Source of the DNA: a virus
Direction: 5' to 3' (one strand)
IMG/VR virus record: IMGVR_UViG_3300015371_000224
Coordinates: 1 to 20,573 of that record
Length of the DNA: 20,573 nucleotides
Shown in pieces: positions 4,971 through 12,117 of this stretch (position 1 is the stretch's first letter; each line of letters opens with the position of its first letter). Under the pieces are notes generated by a model. The model searched no databases. It worked only from the letters and a program-made list of their open reading frames with translations, and was not told where the DNA came from. Made by a program: the position numbers and the translations under genes.

Positions 4971-5210
4971 ATGACCATCAAAGTAACACCACTTGCGAAC
5001 GCTTCACTTCGGGTTGAACGTGGACGCCTCGTTGTTGAGGGGTGGGACTTCCAAATGACAGACATTGATTATGGAGTAGACGATTTACCGGCAGCAACCC
5101 TTGATTACCTTAAACAGAAGGCCGTGCTGGATTGGATAAGTTCTATGTATAAGCCAGCAAAAACGCCTGTACATTTCCTCAGAAACTTTATCTGCTTTAA
5201 TTCAGAATGA
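4971..5210 (+). CDS. Hypothetical protein, first gene of the replication operon (79 aa)
   Basis: ATG 4971 lies five bases after a perfect -10 box, so it probably starts a leaderless mRNA; no ribosome binding site is present. The protein begins MTIKVTPLANASLRVERGRL, with short beta-strands (VERGRLVVEGWDFQM), an acidic turn (TDIDYGVDDLP) and a C-terminal helix with basic and aromatic residues. No family recognised. The stop overlaps the ATG of the replicative helicase (ATGA), so it may act as a translation-coupling leader gene or a helicase partner. Confidence 0.7.
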   Translation: MTIKVTPLANASLRVERGRLVVEGWDFQMTDIDYGVDDLPAATLDYLKQKAVLDWISSMYKPAKTPVHFLRNFICFNSE

Positions 5211-6616
5211 TCGGTGCGCTGCAGGAGAATTTACTGACCCTGCTTGCCTTTGACGAGCAGCGCTTCGCTGTGGTGCGCAACACCATTGACGTCGCCCTCT
5301 ATGGCGGTCCCTACAAAACCGTGGCCGCCCGGGTTTACGATTACATTGACAAGTACAAGCGCCCACCCAAAGCGCATTTGGCTGACATACTGGATGATAA
5401 GGTCAATTCAGACAACAAGCGTGAGGCTGAGTTGTATGTTGATATCCTCACTAGCCTGCATGACGCACAGAAAGGCATCAATGCTGAATACGTCATGACG
5501 CAACTAGATACGTTCATGCGCAGGCAGCATTTACGCACCGTTGCGGTTGAACTGGCCAAAGCCCTGCAGCGTGACACGGAGGACTCAATAGACGAAGCTG
5601 ACGCCCTGATTAAGGACGCCCAACACGCCACCCTCAAGTTGTTTGATCCTGGTTTACGGTTGAGTGACCGCAAACATGCCTTGGACTTCCTTGATATGCA
5701 TGCTGAGTCGTTCAGCACCGGCATAGCTGAACTGGACCGCAGGGGGTTTGGCCCCACCCGCAAGGAACTATGGCTGTTTATTGCCAACACCAAAGGTGGC
5801 AAGACATGGATGCTGATGCATCTGGCCAAACTGGCGGCAGTGCATAGGCTGAAGGTGTGCCACATCACCCTTGAAATGTCGCAAAAGCGGGCCGCCCAGC
5901 GCTACTTTCAGTCCTTCTTTGCCATCAGCAAACGCAAGGAAACATTCAGGGCCACCCGGTTCACCCTTGATAAGCTGGGACGTATTACCGAACTGGACCA
6001 GCAACCTATTCATGCTGCCATGACGTTTGAGGATAGCAACATCAGGGCTAAATTGGAAAAGCGACTGGTGACGGGCCAGCGCATGTTGCACAATATCATC
6101 GTCAAACAGTTCCCTACAGGTTCGTTGACCGTGCCACAGTTGCGGGGTTACTTGGATAACCTCAATGTGACGGAAGCTTTCGTCCCCGACCTTCTCATCA
6201 TAGATTACCCAGACCTGATGAAGCTGGACCGGGCCAATTATCGGCTCAGTTTGGATGAACTGTATAAGGATATCCGTGGCATTGCGGTTGAGCGGAATAT
6301 AGCCGTGGCGGCGGTCAGCCAAAGCCACAGGTCAGCCGCTAAGGCTAAACTCGTTGGGGCTGAAAACGTCTCTGAGGCCTACAGCAAAATAGCCCACGCT
6401 GATACCGTTCTTACACTGTCCCAGACCGCCCCAGAGGCTTCGCTGGGACTGGCCCGGTTGCACGTGGCAGCAGGCCGCAATGACAGCGACAAGGTAACCA
6501 TTGTGATTTCCCAATCATATGGGACCGGCCAATTCCTGGTTGATTCCACAGTCATGCGGGGTAACTATTTTGACTTGATACCGAAAGGAGCAGAGGATGA
6601 TACTACAGGACAGTGA
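5207..6616 (+). CDS. Replicative DNA helicase, DnaB/T4 gp41-like (RecA fold)
   Basis: 469 residues. The RecA-type core carries Walker A AN-TKGGKT (about residues 193-200), the HITLEM-S-Q motif (219-226), Walker B LLIIDYPD (329-336), the SQSHRSA motif (371-377) that couples hydrolysis to DNA binding, and an R-N-D-x-D-K segment (424-429) in the arginine-finger region. The first ~165 residues are helical with an acidic linker, shorter than and unlike bacterial DnaB. It should form a hexamer that unwinds the fork 5' to 3' on the lagging strand and recruits the separate primase encoded at 9651. Walker A is atypical (TKGGKT rather than GxxxxGKT at the first Gly), as in some gp41-like and RadA-like proteins. 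Start overlaps the previous gene. Confidence 0.9.
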   Translation: MIGALQENLLTLLAFDEQRFAVVRNTIDVALYGGPYKTVAARVYDYIDKYKRPPKAHLADILDDKVNSDNKREAELYVDILTSLHDAQKGINAEYVMTQLDTFMRRQHLRTVAVELAKALQRDTEDSIDEADALIKDAQHATLKLFDPGLRLSDRKHALDFLDMHAESFSTGIAELDRRGFGPTRKELWLFIANTKGGKTWMLMHLAKLAAVHRLKVCHITLEMSQKRAAQRYFQSFFAISKRKETFRATRFTLDKLGRITELDQQPIHAAMTFEDSNIRAKLEKRLVTGQRMLHNIIVKQFPTGSLTVPQLRGYLDNLNVTEAFVPDLLIIDYPDLMKLDRANYRLSLDELYKDIRGIAVERNIAVAAVSQSHRSAAKAKLVGAENVSEAYSKIAHADTVLTLSQTAPEASLGLARLHVAAGRNDSDKVTIVISQSYGTGQFLVDSTVMRGNYFDLIPKGAEDDTTGQ

Positions 6617-6875
6617 AGTGAGTGCTGAATACAAAGAGCAGATGATAAAAGTGGTCAGACTGTTTGATACGATCTTCAACGGTGAGGCGAGGGGAGCCGA
6701 CCGTAAGGTCGGTTTCGTGCTTTTAGCCTTCCCATTTGACAATGGAGGGAACCAAGAGCTACTGCAAAAACTCAACTACATGAGCAACGGGGCACGACGT
6801 GAAGACATCGTGTGCCTGTTCAAAGAAATGATTGCCCGCTTTGAAGGGCAACCACAAGTCACTGGAACTGCGTAA
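6597..6875 (+). CDS. Hypothetical protein (92 aa)
   Basis: ATG 6597 lies inside the end of the helicase gene; GAAAGGAG (6583-6590) is a strong binding site six bases upstream. The acidic N-terminus (MILQDSEVSAEYKEQ) is followed by a small alpha/beta domain (KVGFVLLAFPFDNGGNQELL) and NYMSNGARREDIVCLFKEMI. The segment from FPF to the C-terminus resembles small proteins found in many phages, of unknown function. Position directly after the helicase hints at a role in replication, but nothing catalytic is visible. Confidence 0.75.
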   Translation: MILQDSEVSAEYKEQMIKVVRLFDTIFNGEARGADRKVGFVLLAFPFDNGGNQELLQKLNYMSNGARREDIVCLFKEMIARFEGQPQVTGTA

Positions 6876-6899
6876 CGACGTGTAAAACAGGAGAGTACA

Positions 6900-7148
6900 A
6901 TGCACGGTACGTTGATTGGTAAAATGCAGATGGATATTCAGGATCACACAGGCCACACCACCATTGAATGGGACCCCGGTAATTCTGATGAAGTTGCCAT
7001 CGCCCGTCACACCTTTAATGAGATGCTAGGCAAGGGCATGCATGCTTTTGCTATTGAGCGGAAGGGTCAACCGGGCCGACGTATGACCACTTTTGACCCA
7101 CAAGCCGGTGAAATGATCCTGATGGTTGCCCAACTCGTTGGGGGCTAG
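6900..7148 (+). CDS. Conserved small phage protein (82 aa)
   Basis: ATG 6900 follows AGGAGAG (6889-6895). The sequence is a compact beta-rich domain: MQMDIQDHTGHTTIEWDPGN, then EVAIARHTFNEMLGKGMHAF and a C-terminal TTFDPQAGEMILMVAQLVGG. The DHTGHT-x-x-x-W ... AR-x-T/F pattern and the final LVGG motif match a small family I recall from phages and prophages, without assigned function. The next ATG starts two bases after its stop. Confidence 0.75.
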   Translation: MHGTLIGKMQMDIQDHTGHTTIEWDPGNSDEVAIARHTFNEMLGKGMHAFAIERKGQPGRRMTTFDPQAGEMILMVAQLVGG

Positions 7149-7150
7149 TC

Positions 7151-7882
7151 ATGACGTGGTACACGTGGTTTCCAACAGCGTCGACAACGTCATCCACAAC
7201 TGGCTCAATCTACTGGTGGAATACAGCAACAAGCACAAGTACAACAACAACGTCGTCCATATACTACACCAACAGCATCATCCAGGATACGGTCTGGATT
7301 GATGGTACCAATGTGTGGTGTGAGCCAACACAGTCGTTGGTACCACTGCCGAACAGGGCCTATGCCCATCAGTCGAACGTTGCTGCACTGCAAGCCCTGC
7401 AACACCAGCAGCAGATGGCAATTCAACAACAGCAGGAGTACTTAAGGCAACGAGCACTCACACAGCAACAGGGGCTTGCAGCAATGACAGCTTCTCAAGC
7501 TAATGACTACAACGACTTAGTCCGGGCTAACATTGAGTACCATGCCAACGCACAACTGCGTCTCTTCGCTGCTCAACCACAGGATGCCAGAAGCAGGGCC
7601 AAGGAACTGCTTATGTCGCACCTGACCCCTGAACAACAAAGGACCTTCAAAGATAACGGTTGGTTTATCGTTGAGGGCGGTAAGTCAAAGACTAAGTACC
7701 GTATCAGGTGTGATCATTCGACTGCGAACATCTACGCCCTGAAGGGTGATCAAACGACCCACCGGTTGTGTGCTCACTGCCTACCCCACATCCCGTTGGC
7801 TGATCATTTACTGGCGCAAAAAGTCATGCTTGAGATGGCTGAAGAAACGTTCTTAAGGCTAGCAAACCGTCATGCAGCGTGA
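7151..7882 (+). CDS. Low-complexity N-terminus plus conserved Cys/His C-terminal domain (243 aa)
   Basis: Three regions are visible. Residues 1-60 are Thr/Ser/Trp/Tyr-rich (WYTWFPTASTTSSTTGSIYW) and look disordered. Residues 75-110 are Gln-rich with coiled-coil character (LQALQHQQQMAIQQQQEYLR). Residues 145-243 form a conserved domain, starting RAKELLMSHLTPEQQRTF and containing Cys187, His204, Cys207 and Cys210 (RCD...H-R-L-CAHC), possibly binding a metal. I recall this C-terminal domain from other phages, often fused to varied low-complexity N-termini; its function is unknown. GGGGG (7139-7143) precedes the ATG. It could be a structural or scaffolding component rather than a replication enzyme. 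Confidence 0.8.
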   Translation: MTWYTWFPTASTTSSTTGSIYWWNTATSTSTTTTSSIYYTNSIIQDTVWIDGTNVWCEPTQSLVPLPNRAYAHQSNVAALQALQHQQQMAIQQQQEYLRQRALTQQQGLAAMTASQANDYNDLVRANIEYHANAQLRLFAAQPQDARSRAKELLMSHLTPEQQRTFKDNGWFIVEGGKSKTKYRIRCDHSTANIYALKGDQTTHRLCAHCLPHIPLADHLLAQKVMLEMAEETFLRLANRHAA

Positions 7883-7973
7883 TCGCATGGCCCACGCCAT
7901 GACGGTGCTGGTGGTGTTGTCGTTCAGCCTAGCTTCGGTGCTGCTTACTAGGCTGGGCGGCTGCCACCTATGA
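7872..7973 (+). CDS. Tiny membrane peptide (33 aa)
   Basis: ATG 7872 lies in the end of the previous gene, and the stop TGA overlaps the ATG of the helicase gene at 7970. A basic N-terminus (MQRDRM) precedes one hydrophobic segment (AMTVLVVLSFSLASVLLT) and RLGGCHL. A second ATG at 7887 would give 28 residues. The classic positive-inside plus single-helix layout and the perfect coupling to both neighbours are the main support. There is no strong binding site (AAGG about 15 bases upstream). It may be a coupling peptide or a real small membrane protein. Confidence 0.5.
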   Translation: MQRDRMAHAMTVLVVLSFSLASVLLTRLGGCHL

Positions 7974-9487
7974 TCAATAAGAAGACCATTGATAGGTTCC
8001 TGGCCCGCAAGCTTGATAGCTACGACTGGCTGAAGCGTGAGCCACACGGGAAACTGAAAGCTGAGGTTGATACCATGACCCCCAGCGAGGGGTGGTGGGA
8101 CCATCAGCGGGTGTGTTTCCTGTTGCTGGCATTGGTCAAGCGCTTCATGCTTTTTGTCGATATGGGCGGTGGGAAAACCCGAATTGTCCTCTCACTGATC
8201 AGGTACCTCAAGGGAAAACGCAAGACCAAAGCCATTGTGTTCGTGCCTTATGTGACAAGTGTCGCAACGTGGATTGATGAGACGTCCAAGCACTGTCCAG
8301 AACTTGTCTGTGTGCCTTTGTATGGCACCACGGCCAACAATTTGCAGAAGCTGCGCCACGCCAAAGGCGACTTATTTGTGATCAGCTACCCGTCAGCCGT
8401 GGCCCTGCTGAAGCCTGACCGCAAGCACCCATTCACCCCTGACGAAACACGGGACGTTTTTGGTGAGTTTAACATATTGGTGATGGATGAGATTCACCGC
8501 TGTAAGTCAGCAACTTCACTGACCTACCGCATGTGTCGGGCTATTACGGCGATAGTCGACTATTCAGTGGGCCTGACCGGCACCCCCTTTGGCCGTGACC
8601 TACAGGACCTCTGGCCACAGTTTAAACTGATTGATTTTGGTGAAACATTAGGCCCTACCTTCGGGTTTTACCGTGAAGTCTTTTTCAAGAGGAAGGATGC
8701 TTTCCGTGGCTTTGAATGGAAATTTAATCAAAAGCTTTTTGACACCCTGCAGCGTACGTTGAAAAACTGTTCCATTCGCTACAGCATCGATGAATTTTAC
8801 GACCTACCACCCAAAGAGTACATACCCAAAATCATCAAGCCGCACAGCGGCATTGCAGGTTGGGCTGAGAAGACCAAAGCGGTCATACGGGGTATTCAAA
8901 TACAGAAGTCGTTAGGGAACTACCGTGCCCTTGAGTCTGAGTATATTAAGCTGAGGCAACTAGCCTCAGGCTTCATGACCCTGCACGGCGAGGACTCAGC
9001 CAAGCTGAAAATAGCGTTCGATGAAAACCCCAAGCTTGACGCACTGCAGGAACTGGTTGAGGACATGCCATATGGTTGTAAAATGGTGGTCTTCCACCAT
9101 TACCAGTACACCAATCAGTTGATTTGTGAACGCTTAAAACTCATGGGAGTTGGGCATGCCAAGATATACGGTAAAAGTAGAGATCCGCTTGGCGAACTCA
9201 AAAAGTTCGCCACAAACGATAAGTGCCGAGTTCTCGTCATCAATAGCCGATCCGGATCCAGTTCCCTTAACCTGCAACATGCAAATTATACAGTCTTCTT
9301 TGAGCAGCCTGATAGCGCAATTGACCGGCAACAAGCTGAACGGCGTGTATGGCGACCAGGTCAAAATAAGCGTGTCATGATCTATGATTTCCTGATGAAG
9401 GGAACCGCTGACACGCCTATGCACAAAGCCAACAAAGCTGGTGAAAACCTCCTCAGAAATCTGCTAGATGGAAGGGCTGAACTGTGA
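7970..9487 (+). CDS. SNF2-family (SF2) DNA helicase/translocase
   Basis: 505 residues with the complete superfamily 2 motif set: Walker A DMGGGKT (64-70), DEIH box in VMDEIHR (171-177), motif III LTGTP (202-206), and a second RecA-like lobe with VFHHYQYT (374-381) and motif VI QAERRVWRPGQ (455-465). DEIH and QAERRxWRPGQ are typical of SNF2-like phage helicases, which use ATP to move along duplex DNA, remodel protein-DNA complexes or reverse branches. Length matches the phage family. It is likely to assist replication, repair or recombination. The stop overlaps the GTG of the next gene. Confidence 0.92.
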   Translation: MINKKTIDRFLARKLDSYDWLKREPHGKLKAEVDTMTPSEGWWDHQRVCFLLLALVKRFMLFVDMGGGKTRIVLSLIRYLKGKRKTKAIVFVPYVTSVATWIDETSKHCPELVCVPLYGTTANNLQKLRHAKGDLFVISYPSAVALLKPDRKHPFTPDETRDVFGEFNILVMDEIHRCKSATSLTYRMCRAITAIVDYSVGLTGTPFGRDLQDLWPQFKLIDFGETLGPTFGFYREVFFKRKDAFRGFEWKFNQKLFDTLQRTLKNCSIRYSIDEFYDLPPKEYIPKIIKPHSGIAGWAEKTKAVIRGIQIQKSLGNYRALESEYIKLRQLASGFMTLHGEDSAKLKIAFDENPKLDALQELVEDMPYGCKMVVFHHYQYTNQLICERLKLMGVGHAKIYGKSRDPLGELKKFATNDKCRVLVINSRSGSSSLNLQHANYTVFFEQPDSAIDRQQAERRVWRPGQNKRVMIYDFLMKGTADTPMHKANKAGENLLRNLLDGRAEL

Positions 9488-9663
9488 AAACCCCACTTGA
9501 GATGGATGTATACATGGATAGTGTACGGGTTGAGCATCAATGGCTACCCCGCCCTGACCGTGTCCCACGGTCTATATGGATGCGCTTTTGGGAACTGGTG
9601 TCCCAGCGAAGTGAACCCCCTGACTACTGTCAGTACTGTGGCAAACGCACATGGAATGGGTAG
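9484..9663 (+). CDS. Small CxxC protein between helicase and primase (59 aa)
   Basis: GTG 9484 overlaps the helicase stop in a GTGA junction. The product has Trp-rich, Arg-rich character (SIWMRFWELV) and one Cys pair, CQYCGK (49-54), near the C-terminus, suggesting half of a zinc knuckle. The gene overlaps the start of the primase by 13 bases. It is too short for most gene finders, yet the two overlaps leave no gap, which strongly supports it. It may be a partner that completes a zinc site in a complex, but this is inference. Confidence 0.7.
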   Translation: MKTPLEMDVYMDSVRVEHQWLPRPDRVPRSIWMRFWELVSQRSEPPDYCQYCGKRTWNG

Positions 9664-10601
9664 CGTTTCTTACTGAAAATCACATCCCCTTTGTCACACG
9701 TGGCCCCAATACCAAACGGGGTGAGCTATCTGTGAAATGCCCATGGTGTGGCGTGGATGACCCTAGTGAGCATTTGGGCATCAACCTCACCACCGGGTAT
9801 TGGGGGTGTCATCGCAACCAGCAGCACCGGGGGAAAAGTGTCTTTTACTTAATCAAAGGCCTGCTGGGGTGCTCCTATGCGCAAGCCAAGCTGATAGTCA
9901 AACAATACGGGGCGGGTGACCCTGAAACGCTTGAACAGGCCCTAACCGCCCTCACTGAAGCCCCCAAAGCCCCTGAGGCGGCCCCCGGGCCATTAACTAT
10001 GCCGCATGAGTTTAGGCTGATCACTGAAAACGGCAGCGGCATGCGTTTTTTCAACTACATCAGGAACCGTGGCTTCCCACGGCCCGAGAAGGTGGCGCAT
10101 GTTTATAACCTGCGGTACTGCACCACAGGTCGATGGAAGGACCGTATTATTGTCCCCGTGTACCAGCGTGGCAAACTGATTGCATGGACGGGCCGGGCCA
10201 TATCAAGAAGCCCCGCTGCTGCCCGTTATCTATCTACGTCGAATGCCATCAAATCATCTATCTTCAATGAAGATGAAATGTACCTTGGGGGCAAAATACT
10301 GTTCATCACCGAAGGCCCCTTCGACGCTATGAAGGTCGATTATTTTGGTTTCAAGTACGGTGGCAAAGCCACCTGTACCTTCGGCACCTCCATCACCATT
10401 GAGCAAATTTCCATCCTGAAGCAAGTTTCCAAAAAATTCAAAAAGACTGTTCTCCTGTTGGACCCAGAAGCCATAGAAACATCATTCAACGTCCTTGAAT
10501 GGCTTCCCAAGCTGACCTTAGGTCAGGTCCCTGATAAAGCCGAAGACCCAGGTAGCTTGACAGCACAACAGGTGGTTGAACTAGTAAAATCAATGGAATG
10601 A
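9651..10601 (+). CDS. DNA primase (CHC2-type zinc finger plus TOPRIM)
   Basis: 316 residues. An N-terminal zinc-binding domain shows CPWC (30-33) and WGCH (51-54) with His59. The C-terminal half has a TOPRIM domain: LFITEGPFDA (217-226, catalytic Glu221) and LLLDPEA (268-274, acidic Asp271 and Glu273). This is the DnaG-type arrangement without a helicase-binding domain, so primer synthesis would rely on contact with the helicase at 5207. Length is about half of bacterial DnaG (around 580). The link between the domains is Ala/Pro-rich (about residues 96-116). The second acidic motif reads D-P-E rather than D-x-D. ATG lies inside the preceding small gene. Confidence 0.9.
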   Translation: MEWVAFLTENHIPFVTRGPNTKRGELSVKCPWCGVDDPSEHLGINLTTGYWGCHRNQQHRGKSVFYLIKGLLGCSYAQAKLIVKQYGAGDPETLEQALTALTEAPKAPEAAPGPLTMPHEFRLITENGSGMRFFNYIRNRGFPRPEKVAHVYNLRYCTTGRWKDRIIVPVYQRGKLIAWTGRAISRSPAAARYLSTSNAIKSSIFNEDEMYLGGKILFITEGPFDAMKVDYFGFKYGGKATCTFGTSITIEQISILKQVSKKFKKTVLLLDPEAIETSFNVLEWLPKLTLGQVPDKAEDPGSLTAQQVVELVKSME

Positions 10602-10641
10602 AACTAATGCTTGCCTCTGCTCCGGTTTAGGCACAGCGTGA

Positions 10642-11229
10642 ATGTACGTTACCAAACATAAGAGAAAAACCATGCCGCACACCAATCGAGTGCGGGAGCA
10701 TGTGTCATGGAGGCCTGTGTGGGGAAAAGTTTATGAGGGTTATGCCGCCAACTTCTATAGAAGCAATATATGGCGTTGTGATCGACTTCATGAATTAAGC
10801 GACCTGATACAGGATGCTTACGTCATTTTCGCCAAGGTACGTGACACGTACCCCCGGGTAATCGAAGAAAAGCACTTCATGGCCCTGTACAAAAGGGCAC
10901 TCACCAATAATATGCATGATAAGGCGTCCTACCGCAGAAGGAAGGATGCTGTTGAAGTCTATCTATCCTCAGACGTCAGTGAATTCTTTGCCGGACGTAT
11001 AGGTGGAGTAGACAACTCTGGCTACTTAGCAGCGCTTCTTGATGAAATACCCCAAGACCTGAGACGGGCGCTGGACCTATTGGCAATGGGATTGCCGCCA
11101 GAACCGTCAACGCCACGGCAGCGTGGCATGCAGACACGGGAAAGCCTCAGCATGCAGTTACGAAGGCTGCTCAGGCTTCCAATGAACTCTGACCCCTTAG
11201 CCATTCTAAGGCGTCACATCACACAATGA
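10642..11229 (+). CDS. Sigma-factor-like protein (region 2-like helix)
   Basis: 195 residues. The N-terminal half resembles sigma-70 region 2: YAANFYRSNIWRCDRLHELS, then DLIQDAYVIFAKVRDTYP (54-71) and EEKHFMALYKRALTNNMHDK. The DL-x-QDA-x-x-x-FAKV stretch mirrors the core-binding helix. The C-terminal half has Arg-rich helices (EIPQDLRRALDLLA; QLRRLLRLP), perhaps a degenerate region 4. It could redirect host RNA polymerase to later genes, or could be a derived protein with another role. Start 10642 is the longest; 10672 is an alternative. Neither has a strong binding site. The 40 bases between the primase and this gene hold no clear promoter. Confidence 0.65.
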   Translation: MYVTKHKRKTMPHTNRVREHVSWRPVWGKVYEGYAANFYRSNIWRCDRLHELSDLIQDAYVIFAKVRDTYPRVIEEKHFMALYKRALTNNMHDKASYRRRKDAVEVYLSSDVSEFFAGRIGGVDNSGYLAALLDEIPQDLRRALDLLAMGLPPEPSTPRQRGMQTRESLSMQLRRLLRLPMNSDPLAILRRHITQ

Positions 11230-11236
11230 GGGTACA

Positions 11237-11464
11237 ATGTTAGAACTGCTTTTAATGTATCACGAGGACTCAGGCTGGTGCGCCAGTATGGATGGCCCAG
11301 GTGGCAGTGGTGGTCACCGTATCCCCATCATTGACTTCGTTGAACGCTGGCATGCCTTCTTTAAGCTACCGGGGCCGCCATTTGGTCCCTACGTGAAACC
11401 ATCAGCAACACCCCTTCCACAGCCTAAGAAAGCCAAGCGTAAGAAAGCGAGGAGAAAAGCATGA
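11237..11464 (+). CDS. Small protein with basic tail (75 aa)
   Basis: ATG 11237 follows GAGGG. The N-terminal part (MLELLLMYHEDSGWCASMDGP) is a small acidic/hydrophobic domain, followed by a Gly-rich turn, an aromatic stretch (VERWHAFFKLPGPPFGPY) and a strongly basic tail (KKAKRKKARRKA) that would bind nucleic acid or an acidic partner. The next gene encodes a protein with a long acidic stretch and starts with an ATGA overlap, so an electrostatic pair is possible. No family recognised. Confidence 0.7.
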   Translation: MLELLLMYHEDSGWCASMDGPGGSGGHRIPIIDFVERWHAFFKLPGPPFGPYVKPSATPLPQPKKAKRKKARRKA

Positions 11465-12114
11465 CACCAAACTCAGAAATACAGACTGAAATCGTCGATG
11501 CAACAGGCTTTGAGCCTACCAAGAACTATGAGCGGCAGGACTACCTAGCAGCCTTGGCCCGGGCCGCCAACGACCTTGATACGGACGACTTTGATGCGTT
11601 GAGTGTTGACGCACAGGACTGGTTTAACTCAGCCGTCAAAGCCCTTAACAAGAAGGAAGAGCTGCCTGAATTCCCTGATGTTGACGAAAATGCTGAACCT
11701 GAAGGGGAAGAGGAACAAACGGCCGAAGACGCTGATGAAGAAGTTGAGGCTGAGCCACAACCACCGCCCAAGAAGGTCAAGGCTAAAAAGGCTAAGGCAC
11801 AACCTGAGCCTGAAGCTGAAGAAGAGGTTGAGGCTGAACCTGAGCCACCCAAGAAACGGGCGAAACCGTTGCTCCCAGCCAATGCTGATCGGTACGGCGT
11901 TACGGCGGGTAGCAAAAACCATCGGGCCATTCAGATGTTTGAGGATGGATGCCGTATGGGCGATGTCACTGAGAAGGTTGGCGGCACGTATTATAACTTG
12001 TTAGGCAAGCTGAAAAAGGCAGGCCACAAGGTTGAGAAAAGCCCCAACGGGATCACCAGACTCACACACAGTGATGACGTTGCAGCACCTAAGAAAGTCA
12101 AGGCCAAGAAGTAA
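11461..12114 (+). CDS. Acidic-linker protein with C-terminal winged-helix-like domain (217 aa)
   Basis: Three parts are visible. The N-terminal ~65 residues form a small domain (QDYLAALARAANDLDTDDFD). Residues 68-140 form a Glu/Ala/Pro-rich acidic linker interrupted by basic patches (KKVKAKKAKA and PPKKRAK), and the block EEVEAEP is repeated. The C-terminal ~75 residues (ADRYGVTAGSKNHRAIQMFE onwards) resemble a helix-turn-helix or winged helix followed by another KKVKAKK. Resembles phage DNA-binding proteins with a tethered HTH and flexible linker. Probable DNA binder; role unknown. Gene overlaps the previous one by four bases. Confidence 0.75.
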   Translation: MTPNSEIQTEIVDATGFEPTKNYERQDYLAALARAANDLDTDDFDALSVDAQDWFNSAVKALNKKEELPEFPDVDENAEPEGEEEQTAEDADEEVEAEPQPPPKKVKAKKAKAQPEPEAEEEVEAEPEPPKKRAKPLLPANADRYGVTAGSKNHRAIQMFEDGCRMGDVTEKVGGTYYNLLGKLKKAGHKVEKSPNGITRLTHSDDVAAPKKVKAKK

Positions 12115-12117
12115 CGT

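Noticed and set aside
9388-9396. CTGATGA resembling a hammerhead ribozyme core
   Set aside because: Lies in helicase coding sequence and lacks the matching GAAA and stem arrangement.
10602-10641. Ten-codon ATG frame after the primase gene
   Set aside because: Too short and without any supporting signal.
11603-12004. Overlapping + and - frames in the acidic-linker gene
   Set aside because: They mirror the repetitive Glu/Lys codons of the real gene and have no start signals.
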